Assembly: GCA_947467405.1 (NCBI GenBank)
Contig: CANIIN010000067.1
Span: 1 to 9,718 of the forward strand
Source of the DNA: Betaproteobacteria bacterium
GTDB taxonomy: Bacteria; Pseudomonadota; Gammaproteobacteria; Burkholderiales; SG8-39
Reading direction: 5' to 3'
DNA: 9,718 nt
Below the pieces are notes generated by a model, which worked only from the letters and a program-made list of their open reading frames with translations, was not told the DNA's origin and did no database searches. Positions 1 to 7,319 of the stretch are shown piece by piece; positions within the stretch are counted from its first letter, which is position 1, and each line of letters opens with the position of its first letter. The translations under genes and the position numbers were made by a program.

Positions 1-24
1 CGCAAGGTGCACGGCCCGAAATAG
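1..24 (+). CDS. possible C-terminal end of an upstream gene (partial)
   Basis: Frame 1 reads RKVHGPK and then TAG at 22-24, followed directly by a hairpin. That is what the tail of a co-directional upstream gene would look like. Only seven codons are visible, so no family can be assigned, and a chance open frame is quite possible. The sequence to the left of the window would settle it. Confidence 0.3.
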   Translation, partial: RKVHGPK

Positions 25-36
25 GCTCATCGGGCG

Positions 37-64
37 CGGCGCAACCCGTGATCAGGGTGCGCCG
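37..64 (+). terminator. hairpin upstream of the first binding-protein gene, possible terminator
   Basis: The arms 37-47 (cggcgcaaccc) and 55-64 (gggtgcgccg) pair over 10 bp with one bulged A, around the 7-nt loop gtgatca. It sits 12 nt after the stop codon of the putative upstream gene. The following bases contain only short T runs (atttgacttt), so an intrinsic terminator is plausible but not strong. Confidence 0.35.
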
Positions 65-193
65 GTCCGGATTTGACTTTCGGGTAGAATTACAAACCGC
101 ATGTGGAGTCGCAGATCTCGTTCCGCTTCGTCCGTTACCTGACAAGCATTCTCGCCTGCGTTTCGTCCCCCTGTTCTTCGTGGAGAATACCCA

Positions 194-1195
194 ATGAAAA
201 AGAATTTTTTGCCGAAGGTGCTCGGATTGTCCGCGGCGTTGCTCATGGCGGGCATGACCCAGTTGGCCATGGCGCAGGCCTATCCCAACAAGCCGGTGAA
301 GATGCTGATCCCGTTCCCGCCGGGCGGCCCCACGGACCTCACGGGCCGCACCTATGCCGACAAGCTCACCACGGCGCTGGGCCAGAGCTTCGTGGTGGAA
401 AACCGTCCCGGCCCGAACGGCATCATCGTGTCCAACGCCACCATCGCGGCGGCCGCTGACGGCTACACGCTGGCGTTCTCCTCGGTGGGCGGCGCGGTAC
501 TGGCCCCGGCCATCAACGCCTATCGCAACAAGCCGCAAGACCCGGATACGCTGAAGCAGCTCACCGCCGTCAGCCTGATGGCCGAGACGCCGCTGGGCAT
601 CTTCGTCAACCCGTCCCTGAACATCAATACCGTGCCGGAACTGATCGCGCAGCTGCGTGCCAATGGCGCCAAGATGAACGTCGGTTCGGACGGCATTGGC
701 TCCAGCACCCATCTGGCCGAGGAGCTGTTCATGAACCTGCTCAAGCTTGAGTCGACGCATGTGCCGTTCAAGGGCACGGTGGACGTCACCAACGCGCTGA
801 TGCAGAACCAGGTGCAGTGGTCGGTCACCGGCATCGGCGGCCCGCCCATCTCGCTGCATCGGCAGGGTCGCGTGAAGATCATCGCTGTCGGCGGCAGCAC
901 GCGCCTGCCGGCGCTGCCCGAGCTGCCGACCGTGGCCGAGGCCGCCAACCTGCCTGGCTTCGACGTGGCGTCGTGGTTCGCCATTTTCGTGCGCACCGGC
1001 ACCGACAAGGCCATCATCAACAGCCTGTCCACCGAAATCCAGAAAGCGGCGAAAATGCAGGATGTGATCGACAAGCTCGGCGCACTGTCCATCGTGGCGC
1101 GGGGTTCCACGCCGGAACAGTTGAATGCCAAGGTCGATGCCGATTACAAGAAGTGGAGCGACCTGCTCAAGACCGGCAAGATCAAGTTTGAATAG
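194..1195 (+). CDS. Bug-type tripartite tricarboxylate transporter substrate-binding protein
   Basis: This is a periplasmic binding protein of the TctC/Bug family, which captures small organic acids for TctA/TctB permeases or for signalling. The 333-aa length is usual for the family. Residues 1-29 form a Sec signal peptide: a KK start, a hydrophobic stretch LGLSAALLMAGM, and cleavage near AMA-QA. The mature start YPNKPVKMLIPFPPGGPTD is the family hallmark. It is followed by VVENRPGPNG and ADGYTLAFSS in the first lobe, and by LPGFDVASWFAIFV before the C-terminal part. ATG 194 was chosen because GGAG lies 8 nt upstream and the signal peptide starts there. No TctA or TctB membrane gene is present in the window, so this is an orphan binding protein, as is common in Burkholderiales. 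The ligand cannot be inferred, but the position at the head of a CoA-ester cluster suggests a carboxylate fed to that pathway. Confidence 0.93.
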   Translation: MKKNFLPKVLGLSAALLMAGMTQLAMAQAYPNKPVKMLIPFPPGGPTDLTGRTYADKLTTALGQSFVVENRPGPNGIIVSNATIAAAADGYTLAFSSVGGAVLAPAINAYRNKPQDPDTLKQLTAVSLMAETPLGIFVNPSLNINTVPELIAQLRANGAKMNVGSDGIGSSTHLAEELFMNLLKLESTHVPFKGTVDVTNALMQNQVQWSVTGIGGPPISLHRQGRVKIIAVGGSTRLPALPELPTVAEAANLPGFDVASWFAIFVRTGTDKAIINSLSTEIQKAAKMQDVIDKLGALSIVARGSTPEQLNAKVDADYKKWSDLLKTGKIKFE

Positions 1196-1220
1196 CAGCG
1201 TCGAACAAAAGCGTCGAATA

Positions 1221-1263
1221 GCAGCGCCAGGGTCAGGCGGTAGTTTCTCCGCCTGATCGCTGC
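1221..1263 (+). terminator. two-tier hairpin after the binding-protein gene, likely terminator or attenuator
   Basis: The inner stem pairs 1231-1240 (ggtcaggcgg) with 1249-1258 (ccgcctgatc), 10 bp with one G-U pair, around the 8-nt loop tagtttct. An outer 6-bp arm can form between gcagcg (1221-1226) and cgctgc (1258-1263). Because the two share base 1258, they cannot both be complete. It begins 25 nt after the stop codon of the binding-protein gene. The trailing sequence gtttcac is a poor U-tract, so termination could be partial. It probably separates expression of the transporter component from the enzyme genes. Confidence 0.5.
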
Positions 1264-1288
1264 GTTTCACCCAGCCGATTTCAGCACC

Positions 1289-1309
1289 CGTGCCGGCCAT
1301 CGTGCCGGC
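1289..1309 (+). repeat. short tandem CGTGCCGGC repeat upstream of the OB-fold gene
   Basis: CGTGCCGGC occurs at 1289-1297 and again at 1301-1309, with three bases between. The palindromic GCCGGC halves could also pair as a 6-bp stem with a 6-nt loop. It lies 24 nt before the OB-fold start codon. It could be a protein-binding site or a second weak hairpin, and no known operator was recognised. Confidence 0.3.
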
Positions 1310-1333
1310 GTTCTAGTTCTACAAGGAGCAGTC

Positions 1334-1711
1334 ATGAGGGACTTCAGCAATCTTCAACATCCCGAGCAGGAATACAAGAAATTCCTGGCCGAGGGCAAGT
1401 TCATGCTTCAACGCAACCGCGACACCGGCAAGTTCTTTTTCTATCCGCGCATCGCCGAGCCGGTCACCGGATCCACCAACCTGGAATGGGCGGCGCCGTC
1501 CGGCCTTGGCACCGTTTATGCCGTGACCGTGGTGCGCGCCAAGCCGCCGGCACCCAACTACAACGTGGTGCTGGTTGACCTGGCCGAAGGCCCGCGCATG
1601 ATGAGCCGTGTCGAGGGCATCGCGCCGGAAGCAGTCAAGATCGGCATGAAGGTCAAGGCGCGCGTGATCCGCCAGGGTGAAGAAGGCGTCGTCGTCTTCG
1701 ATCCGGCCTGA
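1334..1711 (+). CDS. OB-fold protein, DUF35 family, lacking the zinc-ribbon cysteines
   Basis: This is a 125-aa protein of the DUF35 (zinc ribbon plus OB-fold) family, which are small partners of thiolase-superfamily enzymes. The N-terminal helix (EQEYKKFLAEGKFMLQR) and the ribbon-like segment (RDTGKFFFYPR then GSTNLEWAAPSGLGTVYAVTVV) match the family layout. The OB-fold follows from about residue 60, with NVVLVDLAEGPRMMSRVEG and KIGMKVKARVIRQGEEGVVVFDPA. The protein contains no cysteine, so the usual four zinc ligands are absent, although the surrounding frame is kept. ATG 1334 has AAGGAG 5 nt upstream. The thiolase-like gene follows 61 nt later, supporting a two-subunit complex in which this protein helps shape the CoA or acyl site. 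The role is inferred from known pairs such as ChsH2-DUF35 with Ltp2. The family assignment is firm and the exact function unknown. Confidence 0.85.
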   Translation: MRDFSNLQHPEQEYKKFLAEGKFMLQRNRDTGKFFFYPRIAEPVTGSTNLEWAAPSGLGTVYAVTVVRAKPPAPNYNVVLVDLAEGPRMMSRVEGIAPEAVKIGMKVKARVIRQGEEGVVVFDPA

Positions 1712-1772
1712 GTTCGCCACTCCTCCTCATCATCTGGCACGAAGCCACGAACGCCACGAACAAGGACACATC

Positions 1773-2927
1773 ATGAAAGACGCATTCCCCCGCGGACAGA
1801 CCGCGATCGTTGCCGCCGCCACGCATGGCATCGGTGAAGCCCCCGGATACAGCTCCATGGACCTGGCGGTTGCCGCCAGCCTGAAGGCCCTCGACCAGGT
1901 CGGCCTGAAGCCCGGCGACGTCGACGGCCTCTTCATCGGCTTGCCCGACCAGTTCCTGTCCGGCCTGCAGTTGGCCGAGTATCTGGGCATCCGCCCCAAG
2001 GTCACCGACAACAACCGCACCGGCGGTTCGGCCTTTCTCACGCACGCCATGTTTGCGGCGCTGGCCCTCACCACCGGCCAGTGCGACGTGGCCCTGATCT
2101 GCTACGGCAGCAACCAGCGCTCCGCCGCCGGCAAGCTGGTCAGCTCGGCCAAGGAAGCGTTCTTCGAAGCGCCGTACAAGCCCATCACGCCGGGTTCGTC
2201 CTATGCGCTGGCCGCTTCGCGCCACATGCACGAGTTCGGCACCACGCGCGAGCAGTTCGGCGAGGTGGCCATGGCCGCGCGCAAGTGGGCGCAGCTCAAC
2301 CCGGACGCGTTCATGCGCGACCCGCTCACCATGGACGACTACATGAAGGCGCGCCTGGTGTCCGATCCGTTCGGCCTGCGTGACTTCTGTCTCGTCACCG
2401 ACGGTGCCGCGGCCATCGTCATGGTTCGCGCCGATCGTGCCAAGGACCTGATCAAGAAGCCGGCCTACCTGCTCGGCACGGCGGCCGCGACCTATCACCT
2501 CGACATCACCGCCATGCCTGATCTCACCACCACCGCCGCGGTGGATTCCGGCAAGCGCGCCTTTGCGCAGGCCGGCGTGAAGCCCTCGGACATCGATGTG
2601 GTCGAGCTGTATGACGCCTTTACCATCAACACCATCCTGTTCCTCGAGGATCTGGGCTTCTGCCCCAAGGGCGAGGGCGGACGCTTCGTGTCGGGCGGCA
2701 ATATCGCCCCGGGCGGCAAGCTGCCGGTGAACACCAACGGCGGGGGTCTCTCCTGCGTGCACCCCGGCATGTACGGCCTGTTCACGCTGGTCGAAGCGGC
2801 GCAGCAGATCATGGGCGTGTGCGGCGAGCGTCAGCAGAAGGACGTCAACCTTGCGCTGGCGCACGGCAACGGCGGCAAGCTGTCCAGCCAGGTCACCTCC
2901 ATCCTCGGTTCCGAAGCCACGCTGTAA
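1773..2927 (+). CDS. thiolase-superfamily protein (acetyl-CoA acetyltransferase-like or retro-aldolase-like), catalytic cysteines absent
   Basis: This is a 384-aa cytoplasmic protein of the thiolase fold, in the SCP-x/Ltp-like branch that usually sits beside a DUF35 gene. Features in order are the N-terminal AIVAAATHGIGE, NRTGGSAFLTHA (residues 81 on), VELYDAFT (Y280), NTNGGGLSCVHPGMYG (H330) and ALAHGNGGKLSSQ (H364). In a normal thiolase the nucleophilic Cys lies in the second of these and a second Cys in the last. Here Gly84 and His364 occupy about those places. The GHP-type His is kept as H330, while the NEAF loop has become YDAF. Either the reaction is not ordinary thiolysis, or another residue replaces the Cys. 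In the Ltp2 steroid aldolases a Tyr is kept in the YDHF loop, as here. ATG 1773 was chosen over an in-frame GTG at 1677, because AAGGAC lies 5 nt upstream and the extra 32 residues are not family-like. Confidence 0.85.
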   Translation: MKDAFPRGQTAIVAAATHGIGEAPGYSSMDLAVAASLKALDQVGLKPGDVDGLFIGLPDQFLSGLQLAEYLGIRPKVTDNNRTGGSAFLTHAMFAALALTTGQCDVALICYGSNQRSAAGKLVSSAKEAFFEAPYKPITPGSSYALAASRHMHEFGTTREQFGEVAMAARKWAQLNPDAFMRDPLTMDDYMKARLVSDPFGLRDFCLVTDGAAAIVMVRADRAKDLIKKPAYLLGTAAATYHLDITAMPDLTTTAAVDSGKRAFAQAGVKPSDIDVVELYDAFTINTILFLEDLGFCPKGEGGRFVSGGNIAPGGKLPVNTNGGGLSCVHPGMYGLFTLVEAAQQIMGVCGERQQKDVNLALAHGNGGKLSSQVTSILGSEATL

Positions 2928-2948
2928 TCCCGGCGGGAGCGATCGGAC

Positions 2949-3752
2949 ATGACGGTTCGTGCCGCACGTCTGCAGCCGAAGAAGGCGGCCAAGTCCCCGG
3001 TCAACGGGACTCGCGCCGCTTCTGCTGCGGTCGCGGGCCAGGCTGTGCCGCGCGTGCCACCGGTGCAACGCGAGGCGGCGCTGTCCCTGTTCGACCGCGG
3101 CGAGCAGTACAAGCGGAAGAAGCAGGAACTGCTGCGCGCCGCGGTGCGCGTCTTCAATCAGAACGGGGCGCTCAACACCTCGCTGGAAGACGTGGCGCGC
3201 GAGCTGGGCATCACCAAGGCCGCCATCTACTATTACTTCGAGAGCAAGCAGGAAATACTCTACGAGTGCTACGGCATGTCGCTCGACCTCGCCGACGACA
3301 TCGTGGCCTACGCGCGTGAGCATGGCCGCAGCGGCCGCGACAAGCTGCGCTTGTACATCCGCCGCTTCGTTGAACAGGGTCTGTCGGAATTGAATCCCAC
3401 CATGGGCCTGCGCCAGCAACTCACGCTGGAGCCGCGTTACCTCAAAAAATTGGTCGGGCGCCGGCGCATCCATCGTGACGGCGTGCGCGCCCTGATCGCC
3501 GAAGGCGTCAAGGACGGCAGCATCGCCCACTGCAATCCGGCCGTGTTGCAGTCCATGATCGCCGGCGCGCATTCCTGGCTGTTCATGTCGTTCCGCCACG
3601 ACGGCGACATGTCGGCGGTGGAAATGGCCGAGGCCGTCACCGAACTGATGGCGGGCGGGTTTGAATCACCGCCGGCGGCTGTCGGAGCCGCCGCTCGATC
3701 TGCCGCGCGGCCCACCGCGCGTGTCAAAGTCCGCAACGCAGCGCGGCCATGA
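2949..3752 (+). CDS. TetR/AcrR-family transcriptional regulator
   Basis: This 267-aa DNA-binding protein has a TetR N-terminal domain from about residue 57 (KKQELLRAAVRVFNQNGALN). The helix-turn-helix is at 78-97, SLEDVARELGITKAAIYYYF, followed by the usual ESKQEILYECY. The C-terminal ligand domain (about 110-235) is all-helical and matches no effector class by eye. There are two unusual parts. One is a 50-residue Ala/Pro/Lys-rich N-terminal extension before the domain. The other is a 27-residue Ala/Arg-rich tail (from about 240). Both look disordered and basic. The start at 2949 has GGGAG 9 nt upstream. The gene lies 21 nt after the thiolase-like gene and 37 nt before the ligase, so it is probably co-transcribed and autoregulated. 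Regulators of this type in catabolic clusters commonly sense a CoA ester, which is inferred here. No operator palindrome was identified with confidence. Confidence 0.92.
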   Translation: MTVRAARLQPKKAAKSPVNGTRAASAAVAGQAVPRVPPVQREAALSLFDRGEQYKRKKQELLRAAVRVFNQNGALNTSLEDVARELGITKAAIYYYFESKQEILYECYGMSLDLADDIVAYAREHGRSGRDKLRLYIRRFVEQGLSELNPTMGLRQQLTLEPRYLKKLVGRRRIHRDGVRALIAEGVKDGSIAHCNPAVLQSMIAGAHSWLFMSFRHDGDMSAVEMAEAVTELMAGGFESPPAAVGAAARSAARPTARVKVRNAARP

Positions 3753-3789
3753 TTTTTCAGCGTTCAATGAAGGCATCACCGAGGCAACC

Positions 3790-5904
3790 ATGACGCAGTC
3801 AACACCACGATCGCTCGACGCCCTGTTCCGGCCCAACTCGGTGGCCATCATCGGCGCCTCCAGCGATCCGAAGAAAATCGGCGGCCGCCCCATCAATCAC
3901 CTGAAGAACGGCGGCTTCAAAGGCGCCATTTATCCCATCAATCCGCAGCCCGAGGTGCAGGGTCTGAAAGCCTATGCGTCGCTGCATGACGTGCCCGGCG
4001 CCGTGGACCTCGCCGTGATCGCCGTGCCCGCTGCAGGTGCGCCGGCGGCGCTGGATGAATGCATCAGCAAGGGCGTGCGCGCCGTCATCATGTTCAGCTC
4101 CGGCTTCGGCGAAATCGACGCTGCGGGACGCGCCGTGCAGGACGCCATGGTGGCCCAATGCCGCGCCGCCGGCATCCCGATGATCGGCCCCAACTCCATC
4201 GGGCTGTTCAACTCGGTGCACGGTCTCTATGCCACGTTCATGACGTCGCTGGACAAGGGCATTCCGCCGCCCGGCAACATCGGCATGGTCAGCCAGAGCG
4301 GCGCGCTGGGCGCCTACATGCAGGCCATCGCCACCGATCGTGGCATGTCGTTCAGTCATTTCGTCGCCACCGGCAACGAGGCCGACGTCGACGTGTCGGA
4401 GTGCATTGGCTGGATGGCGGAAGACCCCGCCATCAAGGTCATCCTCGCCTACATGGAAGGCTGCCGCGACGGCGCACGCTTGCGCGCGTCACTGGCCAGG
4501 GCCGCCGCCAACCGCAAGCCGGTGGTGATCATGAAGGTCGGCAAGTCCGAGCGCGGCGCCGCGGCGGCCGCCTCGCACACCGGCGCGCTGGCCGGCGCCG
4601 ATGCGATATTCGACGCGGTGTTCCGCGAATACGGCGTGCATCGCGCCAGCTCGGTCGAGGAAATGCTCGACATCGCCTACGCCTGCTCGCATGGCGTTCT
4701 GCCGCGCAGCGATCGCCTGGCGGTGATCACGGTATCGGGCGGCGTGGGCGTGATGGCGGCCGACCTGGCGACCGAGATCGGCCTCGACCTGCCGCCGCTG
4801 CCGGCCGACGGTCAGGAAGCGGTGCGCCAGATCGTGCCCTTTGCCAGCGGCGTGAATCCCATCGACACCACGGCGCAGACGCTGGGCGATCGCACGCTGT
4901 TGGTGCGCATGCTGTCGGTGATGCTGGAGAAGGGCGAGTTCGATTCGGTGTTCTCGTTCATGTCCAACCAGGGCCACAGCGTGTCCGACATGGCGGTGCT
5001 GAAGCCGGCGCTGATCGACATGCGCGCACGCTTTCCCGATCGCCTGTTCGTGCTGTGCATGCGCGCGGCAGCGGATGTGCGCGCCGAACTGGAAGCGAAC
5101 GGCCTCCTGATCATCGAAGATCCGTCGCGCGCCATCCGCACCATCGCCGCGCTGGCCGGGTTCTCGAAGGGCTTCGCCCGTGCTGCGCAGTCGGCGGTTC
5201 CCATCGAAAGCGTGGCTGCCATGGCCAAGGTGGAACTGCCGGCCAAACCCGACGAAGCGCAATCGAAGGCCATTCTCGCGCGCGCCGGCATCGCCTTCGC
5301 GCCCGAACACACGGCCAGGAATCGCGATGAGGTATTGAAGCTCGCTGACAAGACCGGTTTCCCGCTCGCCATGAAGGTGCTCTCGCCGGATATCCAGCAC
5401 AAGTCCGATGTCGGCGGCGTGGCCCTCGGCATCGAGAATGCCGCGGCGGCCGGCGCAGCGTGGGACGCCATGATGGCGACCATCAAGACGAAGGTCCCGA
5501 CCGCGCGCATCGAAGGCGTGCTGCTCTCGCCCATGATCTCGGGCGGCGTGGAGACGGTGCTTGGCGCGCATCGCGATCCGGTGTTCGGCCCGGTGGTGAT
5601 GTTCGGCCTGGGCGGTGTGTTCATCGAGGTGCTGCGCGACGTGGTGTTCCGCCCGGCGCCCGTCAACCTCGATCAGGCGCACGCCATGATTCGCGAGATC
5701 CGCGGTTTTCCACTCCTGACCGGGGTGCGCGGCAAGGCCGGCGTGGATCTCGATCGCATCGCCTCCTCGCTGGTGGCACTGTCGCAGTTCGCCGCGGCCC
5801 ACGCCGATTCGGTGTCGAGCGTGGAGATCAACCCGTTCATCGCGCTGCCCAAAGGGGTGCAAGGTGGCGGGTGCGGCGTTGATGCATTGATTGTGAGAGA
5901 TTGA
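3790..5904 (+). CDS. fused NDP-forming acyl-CoA ligase (acetate-CoA ligase family)
   Basis: This single-chain ADP-forming acid-CoA ligase of 704 aa would convert a carboxylate, ATP and CoA to acyl-CoA, ADP and phosphate through a phosphohistidine. Domain order is: CoA-binding Rossmann domain (about 10-135, FRPNSVAIIGASSDPKKIGG); succinyl-CoA ligase-like domains (about 160-450), with GNIGMVSQSGALGAYM and the phosphohistidine loop SHTGALAG (H263); and an ATP-grasp domain (about 478-700), with MKVLSPDIQHKSDVGGVALG (H537) and VEINPF near the end. There is no GNAT domain, so it is not a Pat-type protein acetyltransferase. ATG 3790 was chosen because GAGG lies 5 nt upstream and the CoA domain starts about 10 residues later. 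An upstream in-frame TTG at 3661 would overlap the TetR gene. The acyl group cannot be predicted. The neighbours suggest it activates the substrate of this pathway. Confidence 0.92.
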   Translation: MTQSTPRSLDALFRPNSVAIIGASSDPKKIGGRPINHLKNGGFKGAIYPINPQPEVQGLKAYASLHDVPGAVDLAVIAVPAAGAPAALDECISKGVRAVIMFSSGFGEIDAAGRAVQDAMVAQCRAAGIPMIGPNSIGLFNSVHGLYATFMTSLDKGIPPPGNIGMVSQSGALGAYMQAIATDRGMSFSHFVATGNEADVDVSECIGWMAEDPAIKVILAYMEGCRDGARLRASLARAAANRKPVVIMKVGKSERGAAAAASHTGALAGADAIFDAVFREYGVHRASSVEEMLDIAYACSHGVLPRSDRLAVITVSGGVGVMAADLATEIGLDLPPLPADGQEAVRQIVPFASGVNPIDTTAQTLGDRTLLVRMLSVMLEKGEFDSVFSFMSNQGHSVSDMAVLKPALIDMRARFPDRLFVLCMRAAADVRAELEANGLLIIEDPSRAIRTIAALAGFSKGFARAAQSAVPIESVAAMAKVELPAKPDEAQSKAILARAGIAFAPEHTARNRDEVLKLADKTGFPLAMKVLSPDIQHKSDVGGVALGIENAAAAGAAWDAMMATIKTKVPTARIEGVLLSPMISGGVETVLGAHRDPVFGPVVMFGLGGVFIEVLRDVVFRPAPVNLDQAHAMIREIRGFPLLTGVRGKAGVDLDRIASSLVALSQFAAAHADSVSSVEINPFIALPKGVQGGGCGVDALIVRD

Positions 5905-5963
5905 AGTTTCGCAATGGGACGTATCCAGTTTTTATCTGAACCAGCAACAGAGGATGAATCATC

Positions 5964-7121
5964 ATGATGAGCACACCAGCCGCACAGGTCGCTGAAGACC
6001 CGGCAGAAGAGCAGCGCCGCATGCTGCGTGAAAGCGCGCTGGCCTTCGCCGCGAACGAACTGAAGCCGGCGCGCATGCGCACGCTGCGCTTGCAGCCGGT
6101 GCAGTTCGACCGCAAGCTGTGGAAGACCATGGCGGAAATGGGCTGGACCGGCCTCATGCTGCCGGAAGCGCACGGCGGCTCGGCCCTCGGCATCGCCGAC
6201 ATGTCCGCGGTGGTCGAAGAGTTGAGCCGCGCGCTGTTGCCCGAACCGCTGGTGGCCTCGGCCGTGTTCGCCGGAAATCTGATCGCGCACGGCGACAACG
6301 ACGCGCTCAAGGCGAAGCTGCTCCCCGCGCTGGTCGCCGGCGACCTCATTCCGGCCGTGGCGTTTCAGGAGGGACTCAAGATCGATAGTCCTGTGCAGTC
6401 CCGTGCCGAAGCCGCCGGCAAGGACTTCGTCCTGAACGGCGTGAAGTCGTATGTACGTCCGGGCGCCGGCGCCGACGGCTTCGTGGTGTCGGCGAAGTGC
6501 GGCGATGGTCTGGGCCTGTTCTGGATTCCTGCTGGTACAACAGGCGCGGAACTGAAACTGGAGCGTTCCACGGATGGCACCGACATCGGCACGCTGACCC
6601 TGAAGAACGTCAAGGTCGGTGCAGACAACGTCGTCGCCAGTGCCAAGGTCGGCGCGGCCGCGTTCGATCGCGCCTTCAACGAAGCGCTTATCGCCGGCAG
6701 CGCCGAGCTGCTCGGGCTGATGCGCGGCGCGCTGGACATGACCACCAACTACCTGCGCACGCGCGTGCAGTTCGGCAAGCCCATCGGCAGTTTCCAGGCA
6801 CTGCAGCATCGCGCCGTCGACCTGTATCTGCAGCAGGAGCTCACCGCCGCCGCGCTGGTCGAAGTGGCAAGGCTGTTCGAGGAGGGCGGCTCAGGCGACC
6901 AGCTGAATGCGCTGGCCAGCCGCATCAAGGCGCGCGCATCGGATGCCGCCATGCAGATCGCGCGCGAGGCGATCCAGATGCACGGCGCCATCGGCTTCAC
7001 CGACGAATACGACGTCGGCTTCTACTTCAAGCGCATCGTCGCCCTGTCGGCCTGGCTGGGTAACAGCGCGGAACATCGTCGTCGCTATGCCGCCTGCAGC
7101 GGCATCGGCAAGAAAACCTGA
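5964..7121 (+). CDS. acyl-CoA dehydrogenase-family protein, smaller or beta-type subunit
   Basis: This 385-aa flavoprotein-fold protein resembles the divergent partner subunit of heteromeric acyl-CoA dehydrogenases (PimD, ChsE/FadE-type pairs). The N-terminal helical domain has LWKTMAEMGWTGLMLPEAHGG. The FAD-contacting motif RTRVQFGKPIGSFQALQHR is at 265-283. The C-terminal part has AIQMHGAIGFTDEYDVGFYFKR. The middle domain lacks the TEPxAGSD flavin/substrate motif, reading AVAFQEGLKIDSPVQ instead, which is typical of the partner subunit. Glu240 falls near the IVD-type base position, so catalysis by this subunit cannot be excluded by eye. Two ATGs (5964 and 5967) follow GAGGA at 5950-5954. 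The first gives the better spacing. The gene begins 59 nt after the ligase. The full-featured dehydrogenase starts 198 nt downstream, beyond a repeat, and the two probably form an alpha2-beta2 enzyme that oxidises an acyl-CoA to the 2-enoyl-CoA. Confidence 0.88.
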   Translation: MMSTPAAQVAEDPAEEQRRMLRESALAFAANELKPARMRTLRLQPVQFDRKLWKTMAEMGWTGLMLPEAHGGSALGIADMSAVVEELSRALLPEPLVASAVFAGNLIAHGDNDALKAKLLPALVAGDLIPAVAFQEGLKIDSPVQSRAEAAGKDFVLNGVKSYVRPGAGADGFVVSAKCGDGLGLFWIPAGTTGAELKLERSTDGTDIGTLTLKNVKVGADNVVASAKVGAAAFDRAFNEALIAGSAELLGLMRGALDMTTNYLRTRVQFGKPIGSFQALQHRAVDLYLQQELTAAALVEVARLFEEGGSGDQLNALASRIKARASDAAMQIAREAIQMHGAIGFTDEYDVGFYFKRIVALSAWLGNSAEHRRRYAACSGIGKKT

Positions 7122-7319
7122 GCTTTTTGTCTATAGATGAACTATGCAATGGGGCAACCCTGTTTTGTCATTCCCGCGAAAGCGGGAATCCAGTGTCTTT
7201 TGCCAAACGTCGCTGGATCCCCGCTTTCGCGGGGATGACGGAGTCTTTGACTGGCGTCGTCGCGAGATTTTCAGGTCTCAACAAATTCTGACCAGCATAT
7301 TTATTCGGAGCAGCACACC
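7122..7319. other. 198-nt intergenic stretch between the two dehydrogenase subunits
   Basis: No coding frame of substance was seen. It contains the 73-bp paired palindrome described separately (7167-7239), then about 80 nt of leader. A TTGACT at 7247-7252 has no good -10 partner at 17 nt. The ribosome-binding site GGAG (7307-7310) for the next gene is 9 nt before its ATG. This gap is much larger than the other gaps in the cluster, so it may hold a promoter or a transcript-processing site, though neither is shown. Confidence 0.6.
7167..7239. repeat. paired palindromic repeat element, copy A
   Basis: The left arm 7167-7193 (gtcattcccgcgaaagcggg then aatccag) is itself a hairpin, with attcccgc/gcgggaat closed by GAAA. 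The right arm 7213-7239 (ctggatccccgctttcgcgg then ggatgac) is a second hairpin. The two 27-nt arms are inverted copies of each other with 2 mismatches, separated by 19 nt. The core at 7170-7189 fits the dRS3-type pattern ATTCCC-N8-GGGAAT known from Neisseria and found in other proteobacteria. A second copy in the same orientation is at 9420-9490. The role is unknown. Similar palindromic intergenic repeats affect mRNA ends or are non-autonomous mobile units. Confidence 0.9.

Noticed and set aside
73..96. Promoter candidate TTGACT (73-78) with TAGAAT (85-90) or TACAAA (91-96)
   Set aside because: The spacers are 6 and 12 nt, far from the 16-18 nt needed for a sigma-70 promoter, so the two elements cannot work together.
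1190..1226. Direct repeat GAATAGCAGCG at 1190-1200 and 1216-1226 spanning the stop codon of the first gene
   Set aside because: It is only 11 bp and in two copies. It is probably a small local duplication and has no clear role beyond sharing bases with the downstream hairpin.
1653..3599. A 648-codon open frame on the - strand across the OB-fold, thiolase-like and TetR genes
   Set aside because: It is antisense to three genes with clear family motifs, and its translation is His/Arg/Gly-rich low-complexity sequence with no recognisable domain. Long antisense frames are expected in GC-rich DNA.
4059..5330. A 423-codon + strand frame inside the ligase gene
   Set aside because: This is a shifted frame of the ligase, Arg/His-rich, and does not reflect a frameshift, because the ligase frame is continuous through all domains.
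4489..5862. A 457-codon open frame on the - strand within the ligase gene
   Set aside because: It is antisense to the ligase's central and ATP-grasp domains. The translation is His/Arg-rich, without motifs.
7167..7239. CRISPR-like or insertion-sequence origin for the palindromic element
   Set aside because: There are only two dispersed copies with no regular spacing, no cas genes, no transposase and no clear target-site duplication. A small palindromic repeat family explains it better.
7247..7252. TTGACT as a -35 element for the larger dehydrogenase gene
   Set aside because: The hexamer 17 nt downstream (ttcagg) does not resemble a -10 box, so no promoter is called.
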